Below, piece by piece: positions 5,926 through 11,356 of a DNA stretch of 11,356 nucleotides. The stretch is from Deltaproteobacteria bacterium (GTDB taxonomy: Bacteria; Desulfobacterota; Binatia; UBA9968). A program made the position numbers and the translations under genes. Each line of letters opens with the position of its first letter. The first letter of the stretch is position 1. Where the stretch lies: positions 1 to 11,356 of the forward strand of contig JAHKKJ010000054.1 in NCBI GenBank assembly GCA_020027655.1. Direction: 5' to 3'. Under the pieces are notes generated by a model. It worked only from the letters and a program-made list of their open reading frames with translations. It made no database searches and was not told where the DNA came from.

Positions 5926-6270
5926 CTTTTAGTCGCCTAAACTTAATCGGTTTGTGGTTTGCGCTTTCAAATAAGTGAGGTCTCTTCTGACCAATGAGTC
6001 GCGAATTACATACTGTTAGTACGCATTTGGCGCACTAAATCAAAGTTGCATGAGCACCACCATGCAGGGATCGCATCGCTGGAAAGATGTAGCGTTGATG
6101 GCACATGCTTTGCTCCGTTCCTTGGAGAGAAAATAGCCGGCTGGATTCTCCTACATACTCATAGCAGGAGAGATCTAGAACCGGTCCAATACGACAGTTT
6201 GGGCAGCCGGATCATCAGTCCGACAAATCTAGAGTGTCGTAGATGATTGTCTGGCGTCCATTCCGCAAAT
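5926..6270. other. Intergenic region between paralogue 2 and the DUF421 gene
   Basis: There is no credible protein gene. An open plus frame at 6046-6246 lacks a ribosome site, starts with TTG, and runs across a sigma-54 promoter core. Dyads present are GGTC-N6-GACC (5979-5992), TACT-GTT-AGTA (6011-6021) and TCTCCT/AGGAGA (6147-6152 with 6166-6171). The part between the two divergent sigma-54 cores (5923-6098) is well placed to hold activator sites for both. Confidence 0.5.
6099..6114 (+). promoter_or_regulatory. Orphan perfect sigma-54 promoter core
   Basis: TGGCAC-ATGCT-TTGC-T matches the consensus fully, with ten bases between GG (6100-6101) and GC (6112-6113). The predicted start is near 6125. 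No ORF with a ribosome site follows on the plus strand before the convergent DUF421 gene, so the product may be a small RNA. It is divergent from the paralogue 2 promoter 176 bases away. Confidence 0.6.
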
Positions 6271-6298
6271 TCATGTAACTGCGCTTTTGTTTTTCTTT
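6125..6298 (+). ncRNA. Possible sigma-54-driven small RNA
   Basis: This is inferred from the orphan promoter at 6099-6114. A transcript from about 6125 would contain the hairpin TCTCCT/AGGAGA (6147-6171), whose arms resemble anti-Shine-Dalgarno and Shine-Dalgarno sequences, and the pairing CGACA/TGTCG (6221-6225 with 6235-6239). It could end at the T-rich tract 6285-6298, which is preceded by a weak 4-bp stem (6264-6267 with 6280-6283). The 3' end would be antisense to the last bases of the DUF421 gene. Sigma-54-dependent small RNAs are known in other bacteria (Qrr, CrcZ). Ends are approximate. Confidence 0.3.
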
Positions 6299-6807
6299 GA
6301 CGCGGTTTTCTTGGATTGGCTGGCGATCACACTAAAATGACCATCGCCTTCCAAGTAACACCTCTTTACTTCGGCGAGACTTTGGACGCCTTGCTGACGC
6401 AACTGGCTCAGCAGTTCTTCTTCGGTGATCAGTTCCTGGCGCAGGTGTTTTTTCATGATCCGTCCATCCTTGATTAACGGCAAGGGAGCCGGGGTCAGTA
6501 GGCGATAAAACCATGGGAATCTATAGCCCAGCCAATCCAAAAAATAGTCCCACAAAGCAATCGTGCCAATGAGCACGGCACCTTCCGTGATCGATTTGTA
6601 GTCGCTGGCCATCGCGTTCTGCGCGGCATCAGCAATGAGCACGACTACGAGCAAATCCGCAATGCTGACAGCGCCAGCCTCCCTTCGAAGCACGCGGAGA
6701 ATGATGAAGAGAAATAGATAAACAACGGTGCCTCGCAAGACCACTTCCGCGAGATGCAGTGACGGAACAAAAATAGACCTGAAATCAATTTGAAAAACTC
6801 CTTCCAT
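6271..6807 (-). CDS. DUF421/YetF-like membrane protein
   Basis: The 178-residue product has two or three N-terminal membrane helices (about 18-38, 50-66 and 74-94) and a cytoplasmic C-terminal domain. That domain has the typical DUF421 signature: PLPLIKDGRIMKKHLRQ, then an acidic LITEEELLSQLRQQG helix and VKRCYLEGDGHFSVI (residues 107-161). The tail is Lys/Ser-rich. The length is near the family's short members. The molecular function of the family is not established; Bacillus YetF relatives are linked to spores and envelope. ATG 6807 is preferred to an in-frame TTG at 6822 because GAGG (6817-6820) lies nine bases upstream. It stands alone on its strand, with no sigma-54 core upstream. Confidence 0.9.
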   Translation of the reverse strand: MEGVFQIDFRSIFVPSLHLAEVVLRGTVVYLFLFIILRVLRREAGAVSIADLLVVVLIADAAQNAMASDYKSITEGAVLIGTIALWDYFLDWLGYRFPWFYRLLTPAPLPLIKDGRIMKKHLRQELITEEELLSQLRQQGVQSLAEVKRCYLEGDGHFSVIASQSKKTASKKNKSAVT

Positions 6808-6822
6808 TTGAATGTTCCTCAA

Positions 6823-7212
6823 TAAGAATTGATTTCTATAAAGATGCTCATGATGCTTCGTAGTTCCGCGCGAGAAGGAAATTCCTCAACTACAGGTTTG
6901 GCTATGTATGAATGAGTTTCGCAGGGACAAGGAATAAATCAATACAGATGGTGGACCGGCCAGCCTCCAGAGCCCCTTTCATTTCATCAGTTCGTTCGGC
7001 TTCTTCTTGGTTTTTGTTCGGTGCTTTTAGAATCTTCTTAATTTCTTTTGGCATTTTTATCTTGTGTTTGCCTTGGTTGTTGATACGATACGCATAAGCT
7101 TTCGGCACGAGGCCTAACAACCCTCGCACTCGCTAAGCGCTCGAGCAAAAATGGGGGTCAGGCGTCACAAAGATTATTGTCGGCTTGTTCGCCGACTCGC
7201 GGGAGAAGCCAG
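6823..7212. other. Intergenic region upstream of the hybrid kinase
   Basis: Little is recognisable. AGGAA-A-TTCCT (6876-6886) is a small palindrome upstream of the DUF421 gene and may be an operator. TGGCAT (7049-7054) and TTTGCC (7067-7072) resemble sigma-54 elements but are spaced eight bases too far apart. A marginal minus-strand ORF (6902-7054) is listed separately. No clear sigma-70 promoter for the kinase was found. Confidence 0.4.
6902..7054 (-). CDS. Doubtful 50-residue ORF
   Basis: The minus-strand frame from ATG 7054 encodes a 50-residue peptide whose first half is rich in Lys and Glu (MPKEIKKILKAP onwards, then EEAERTDEMK), with a hydrophobic second half. The composition is more protein-like than the opposite strand, but there is no ribosome site and no family I recognise. 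It may be chance or a remnant. Confidence 0.2.
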   Translation of the reverse strand: MPKEIKKILKAPNKNQEEAERTDEMKGALEAGRSTICIDLFLVPAKLIHT

Positions 7213-10200
7213 TTGAAGAATTTGTGGGGAGAACTTGGCGGTATTTTTAATCGCCCATTGAAGCTCCGCTCCCATCTAATGGTGCTGGTGCTCGCCGCAT
7301 TGCTGCCGGTATTGATCTTTACATTCGCGATGTTCCGCCAGAAAGCTCGGCTTCAACATGAGGCCGTCGAGCGGGGCATGCGGGATACGGCTCGCGCGTT
7401 GTCACTGGCGGTGGACCGGGAGATGGGCGCTGTTCGAGCGATCTTGGAGACGCTTGCAGAATCACCCCACCTTGACACCGGCAATTTAAGGAGCTTCCAC
7501 GAGATCTGTAGACGCGCTCTGGCGAACCGAAAAGAGTCGCGGCTCATTTTGTTTGACCGATCAGGCCAGCAGCTGATGAACACGGCTCGTCCGTTCGGAA
7601 CTCCGCTGCCGAATCCGTTCCGGGATCCTGCACCGGCTCAAACGGTTGACACTTATCCGCACCTGCCGTTGGGGGGCCCCGAACCCGTCAAGAAGACAAT
7701 GGAGACCGCCGAGCTGGCTGTGTCGGACTTGTTTGTCGCTCTCGATTCGAGGCGGCCGACGATCGGGATTAACGTTCCCGTCGTTCGAAACGGCAAAGTC
7801 CTGTATGCGCTCGAGATGGCCTTTCATCCCCGACTCTTAACCGAGCTGCTGCTTGAGGAGCGCTTACCCGCCGACTGGATCGCGGCACTAGTAGATAAAA
7901 AGGGCGTCTTCATTGCTCGAACAAAGGCACCGGAGAGATTTGTCGGCCGGTCTGGCACCGCAGAGCTGCTGAGCCAGATCACAAAATCGCAGGAGGGCTG
8001 GGGCACCGAGCGGACCTTCGAGGACATTCCAGTCTACCACGCTTTTGTAAGATCGAGTCTCACCGGATGGGTTACGGGGGTGGCGGTGTCGCAAGCTGCA
8101 ATCAATGCCCCGATTAATCGCTCCATCGCCTGGTGGGGAATCGGCGCTGTGCTACTATTTCTTCTCGGTCTCATCGCTGCATGGGTCCTCGCCAAGCGTA
8201 TTGCAACTCCCATCGCAACGCTCGCGAGAGCCGCCCCAACCATACAGCGCGGTGAAAAGGCGGATCTGAACCGATCGAGGGTGCGGGAGGTAAGGGAGCT
8301 CCATGATGCTTTCTTAGCTGCTGGACAGGCGGCGCGCGAGGCAGCGGCGGAGCGCGAACACTTCCTGCTTCAGCAACGAACTCAACGGCTGGCCGAAGTG
8401 GGCGCGGCTCTCGCTGAATCCATCGACTATGAAAAGACGCTCAACCGGCTGGCGGAATTGATGGTGCCGGATTATGCAGACTGGTGCGTTGTCGATCTGC
8501 TGCAAGAGGGGTCCAACGTCTGCCGCCGCGTGACCGTGCGCACCAGCACAAAAGAAAAGGAATCATTTGCTGAAGAATTTTTGCGCGACTACGCGCCGGA
8601 CCTTACTCGCCCTCATCCCGCCCTCAAGGCAATCGAAACGGGCGGTACCGACTATATGTTGGAGATCGCTGAAACGTGGGCGGCCTCGCACGCTCGCGAC
8701 GAACGTCACCGATTTCTACTTGAGCAGATGGAAGCGGCCAGCGTCATCATCGTGCCACTGCGCGTGCGAGGCCGAGTAGCCGGAACGTTCTCACTTGTCG
8801 CCTCACGCTATTCCGGACGCAAATACACATTAGCGGACGTGCAGTTCGCCGAGGAAGTCAGCCGCCGCGCATCAGTCGTTCTAGACAACGCCTGGCTCTT
8901 TCGTGAACTTTCGAAAGAATTGAGTGAGCGCAAGCGAGTCGAAGCGGCCTTGCGCCAGGTGAGCGAACGTCTCGAGTTGGCCCAGCAGGCCGGAAACATC
9001 GGCGCTTTCGAGCGGAACCTTATCACCGACGAGATCGCGTGGTCCGCTTCGCAGGAGAAACTTTATGGCCTGCCGCCGGGGAGCTTCGGCGGCAAACCCA
9101 AGGATTGGGCGCAACGCGTGCATCGTGACGACATCGTTGCCGTGGAAGCCGCGCTGCGCCGTGCCATAGAAACCAAAAGTTCGGTCAACCTGGAATTCCG
9201 TATCATCAGACCCGATGGCACTATGCGGTGGGTCTCGAGTCAAGCCCAAGTCTTTGCCGATGAAGAAGGCAGGCCGCGGCGGATTCTCGGCGTCAATATC
9301 GACATTACCCAGCGCAAGCGGGCAGAAGAGGCGTTGGCGCGCAGCCGCGACGAGTTTGAGCGGATGGCCGCCACCAGTCCGGATTTTTTATTTATCTACG
9401 ACTTGATCGAGGACCGGAATGTTTACGAGAACAAGCGCCTGAAGGAGCAGCTCGGGTACGCGGTGACCGAACTCCACGCTGCCGAAGGCGATTCGACAAA
9501 CGGGCTCGTGCACCCGGATGACGTGGCGCGGGTGCACCAGCAATATCGTCGCTTCGATGGGGCCGAACACGGCGAAGTGGCTGAGTGGGAATGTCGGCTC
9601 CGCCATGCCGACGGGAAATACCGCTGGTTTCACATCCGGGCGGCGGTTTTCGACAGGACCGATGATGGCCGTGCCCGCCGCATCATCGGGCACGCGCGAA
9701 ATATCACGGTGCAGAAAGAGGCTGAGGCGGCGCTAAGAAGCTTTAGCGAAGACATGGAAAATCTCGTAGCCGACCGGACAGATGAGCTTGTTAAATCAAA
9801 CGCCGAGCTCCTGCAGAGCTTCAAGGAGCGCGAGAAGCTCCAGGAGCAGCTTCGCCAGTCGCAAAAAATGGAAGCCATCGGCACCCTCGCGGGTGGCATC
9901 GCCCATGACTTCAATAATATTTTGGGAATTATCCTTGGCTATGCGAAGGAGCTGCTTAACGAAGCCGGAGATGATTCCAAGGACCGTTCCCACAATTTGC
10001 AGGTGATCGTGAACGCCGCGGAACGCGGGGCCAAGATTGTGAGACAGCTCCTAACTTTTGCCCGTAAAACCGGTACGGAGCACAAGCCTCTCGACGTCAA
10101 TGCCCTTGTGCGGGACACCTTGGACATCCTCCGGGAAATATTTCCCAAGACCATAATCTTTAACTTGGATCTTGATCCAGCCCTTCCTATCATTCAAGGA

Positions 10201-11007
10201 GATCACAACCAGTTACAACAAGCCCTCATCAATATTTGTCTTAATGCTAAGGATGCAATGTTGGAAGGGGGAAGGCTCTCGATCTCTACGTCCCGGAGGC
10301 CGGCCACTGCAATTCGGGAACGCTTTTCGGAAGCCGATGGAAACTACATTTGCATCGATGTGTCCGACACAGGCGTCGGCATGGACGCTGAGACGCGTGA
10401 GCGGGTTTTCGAGCCCTTCTTCACCACAAAAAATACCACCGGCGGCACCGGCTTGGGCCTCTCGGTCGTTTATGGCATTGTTCAGGCCCACGGCGGTCTT
10501 ATCGGTGTAGAGAGCGAAACGCAGCGGGGAACCAACTTCACACTTTTCCTGCCGATTCCTTCTCAAACCACGCTGCGGTTAGAGCCTAGCAGGGACGGCC
10601 TAGAAGAGCGCTTCTCAACTGGACAGACCCTTCTTATTGTAGAAGACGAGACGCACCTGCTGGAGTTAGTCCGATTGACGGCTGAAAAGCGTGGTTTTCG
10701 GGTGTTTGCCGCGAGAGATGGCGAAGAGGCAATCGAGGTCTATCAAGAACATTGGAACGAAATTGACACGGTGCTGCTGGATTGGGGGCTGCCACGGCTC
10801 GGGGGCAGCTCGGTCTTTCGCAAGTTGAAGGAACTGAATCCGCGAGTGAAGGTGATCGGCGTCAGCGGCTATCTCGATTTCGACCTCAGAGACAGTATGT
10901 TGCGGGAAGGCGTGCTGGATTTTCTTCAGAAACCCTGTACGCCGAATGAGATCCTGGCTAGGGTTTTATCCTCCTCCCAAACAGCGCAGACCGCGCTGGA
11001 CTCCTGA
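7213..11007 (+). CDS. Membrane-bound hybrid sensor histidine kinase (Cache-HAMP-GAF-PAS-PAS-HisKA-HATPase-REC)
   Basis: This 1264-residue sensor has a membrane helix at 22-41, an extracytoplasmic Cache-like domain (about 45-300), a second helix (305-328), HAMP (to about 375), GAF (392-565), two PAS domains (587-705 and 713-840), a coiled coil, then HisKA with the phosphorylated His898 in GGIAHDFNN. The ATPase domain has Asn1011 (N box), Asp1052 in DTGVGM and Gly1077 in GGTGLGL. The receiver has acidic residues 1144-1146, acceptor Asp1190, Ser1218 and Lys1240, so the phosphorelay is intact. The acceptor motif is LLDWGLPRLGG rather than the usual DxxMPxMxG. Ligands and target are unknown. TTG 7213 is preferred because GGGAGAAG lies just upstream; TTG 7177 lacks a ribosome site. 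No partner regulator gene is adjacent within the window. Confidence 0.93.
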   Translation: MKNLWGELGGIFNRPLKLRSHLMVLVLAALLPVLIFTFAMFRQKARLQHEAVERGMRDTARALSLAVDREMGAVRAILETLAESPHLDTGNLRSFHEICRRALANRKESRLILFDRSGQQLMNTARPFGTPLPNPFRDPAPAQTVDTYPHLPLGGPEPVKKTMETAELAVSDLFVALDSRRPTIGINVPVVRNGKVLYALEMAFHPRLLTELLLEERLPADWIAALVDKKGVFIARTKAPERFVGRSGTAELLSQITKSQEGWGTERTFEDIPVYHAFVRSSLTGWVTGVAVSQAAINAPINRSIAWWGIGAVLLFLLGLIAAWVLAKRIATPIATLARAAPTIQRGEKADLNRSRVREVRELHDAFLAAGQAAREAAAEREHFLLQQRTQRLAEVGAALAESIDYEKTLNRLAELMVPDYADWCVVDLLQEGSNVCRRVTVRTSTKEKESFAEEFLRDYAPDLTRPHPALKAIETGGTDYMLEIAETWAASHARDERHRFLLEQMEAASVIIVPLRVRGRVAGTFSLVASRYSGRKYTLADVQFAEEVSRRASVVLDNAWLFRELSKELSERKRVEAALRQVSERLELAQQAGNIGAFERNLITDEIAWSASQEKLYGLPPGSFGGKPKDWAQRVHRDDIVAVEAALRRAIETKSSVNLEFRIIRPDGTMRWVSSQAQVFADEEGRPRRILGVNIDITQRKRAEEALARSRDEFERMAATSPDFLFIYDLIEDRNVYENKRLKEQLGYAVTELHAAEGDSTNGLVHPDDVARVHQQYRRFDGAEHGEVAEWECRLRHADGKYRWFHIRAAVFDRTDDGRARRIIGHARNITVQKEAEAALRSFSEDMENLVADRTDELVKSNAELLQSFKEREKLQEQLRQSQKMEAIGTLAGGIAHDFNNILGIILGYAKELLNEAGDDSKDRSHNLQVIVNAAERGAKIVRQLLTFARKTGTEHKPLDVNALVRDTLDILREIFPKTIIFNLDLDPALPIIQGDHNQLQQALINICLNAKDAMLEGGRLSISTSRRPATAIRERFSEADGNYICIDVSDTGVGMDAETRERVFEPFFTTKNTTGGTGLGLSVVYGIVQAHGGLIGVESETQRGTNFTLFLPIPSQTTLRLEPSRDGLEERFSTGQTLLIVEDETHLLELVRLTAEKRGFRVFAARDGEEAIEVYQEHWNEIDTVLLDWGLPRLGGSSVFRKLKELNPRVKVIGVSGYLDFDLRDSMLREGVLDFLQKPCTPNEILARVLSSSQTAQTALDS

Positions 11008-11042
11008 GGCTCTAATCCGCGGAGCGGTCGGGGTCCAGTTTT
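10996..11042 (+). terminator. Terminator-like hairpin overlapping the kinase stop codon
   Basis: CTGGACTCC (10996-11004) pairs with GGGGTCCAG (11030-11038) over nine positions with one U-G wobble and is followed directly by TTTT (11039-11042). A nested stem CCGC-GGA-GCGG (11017-11027) closes the loop. The left arm lies in the last codons and the TGA is in the loop. The T-run is short. Confidence 0.5.
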
Positions 11043-11356
11043 AGAAAAAGCGCAGATCAAAATTAATTTTCGCTTTGAGTTTGGCCGAACCAAGGGTGCT
11101 ATGCCGCAAATTCTTCGCAGAAAAAGCAGCGCGGCAAGACCTTTCCTCAGTAGGATTTTAATCGCACATAGTAAGATAAATTCCTACAGCGGACGCCCAG
11201 CAAGAACAGCCCAGTGTAGCCCACCTAAGTCTATCGCTTAGGAAACTCGATAACAAAGCTGGTACGCGGATTGCGTGAACGACGAACGCAGAGCACGATC
11301 GGGGGAGATGTGCGCGCTAAATCAAAAACAGCGACAACGAATTATCATCCGGTAAG
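11043..11356. other. Non-coding right edge
   Basis: No convincing gene is seen. A 46-residue ORF at 11101-11241 (ATG after AAGGG) has a Ser/Arg-rich sequence without recognisable features and is probably chance. CCTAAG (11224-11229) and CTTAGG (11237-11242) make a perfect 6-bp hairpin. CTAAATCAA at 11317-11325 recurs at 351-359 and 6035-6043. Confidence 0.4.

Noticed and set aside
6021..6050. TTTGGCGCACTAAATCAAAGTTGC as another sigma-54 site
   Set aside because: The GG to GC distance is 17 bases, not ten.
6046..6246. 66-codon plus-strand open frame
   Set aside because: It begins with TTG without a ribosome site, has no recognisable motif, and spans a perfect sigma-54 promoter core.
7049..7072. 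TGGCAT followed by TGTGTTTGCC upstream of the hybrid kinase, resembling the lipoprotein promoter block
   Set aside because: GG and GC are 18 bases apart instead of ten. Sigma-54 does not tolerate this spacing. It could be a promoter broken by an 8-base insertion, but nothing else supports that.

Overview
The window looks like chromosomal DNA from a free-living Gram-negative bacterium of roughly even base composition. Two lipoproteins with clear lipoboxes, consistent use of strong Shine-Dalgarno sites, perfect sigma-54 promoter cores and a large HAMP/GAF/PAS hybrid histidine kinase all fit a soil or sediment organism (Acidobacteria, Verrucomicrobia and Deltaproteobacteria-like lineages are possible). 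I cannot assign a phylum from the sequence alone. No tRNA, rRNA, CRISPR array, transposase or phage gene is visible.

Layout. 1-370 holds no convincing gene. 371-554 is a sigma-54-type promoter followed by a 38-residue zinc-finger microprotein that is easily missed because of its size. 555-777 is non-coding with two good stem-loops. 778-951 encodes a 57-residue very basic protein. It is followed at once by a perfect sigma-54 promoter core (957-972) and a hemerythrin-like HHE protein (1019-1462). A GC-rich, repeat-like hairpin element (1476-1572) separates this from a YihY/BrkB-family membrane protein (1641-2579) and an exported NTF2-like protein (2586-3146), which lie close together on the plus strand. 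On the minus strand, convergent with these, are two tandem paralogous lipoproteins (3277-4497 and 4659-5864) with alpha/beta-hydrolase-like motifs. Each has its own sigma-54 promoter core, which was duplicated along with the gene. 5926-6270 has no credible ORF but contains a fifth, orphan sigma-54 core pointing rightwards (6099-6114), possibly driving a small RNA. A DUF421/YetF-like membrane protein (6271-6807, minus) follows. After about 400 bases with little in them comes a 1264-residue membrane-bound hybrid sensor histidine kinase (7213-11007) with a terminator-like hairpin over its stop codon. The last 314 bases hold no convincing gene.

The most interesting signal is regulatory. A read of both strands for TGGC-N7-TTGC gives five hits. 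All five are TGGCAY-N5-TTGC, all are intergenic, and four sit 44-53 bases upstream of a start codon in the correct orientation. About 0.04 matches to the ten-position core would be expected by chance. This suggests a local sigma-54 regulon joining a zinc-finger microprotein, a hemerythrin-like protein, two envelope lipoproteins and perhaps a small RNA. No sigma-54 activator (AAA+ enhancer-binding protein) is encoded here. The hybrid kinase could feed such a regulator elsewhere, but that is inference.
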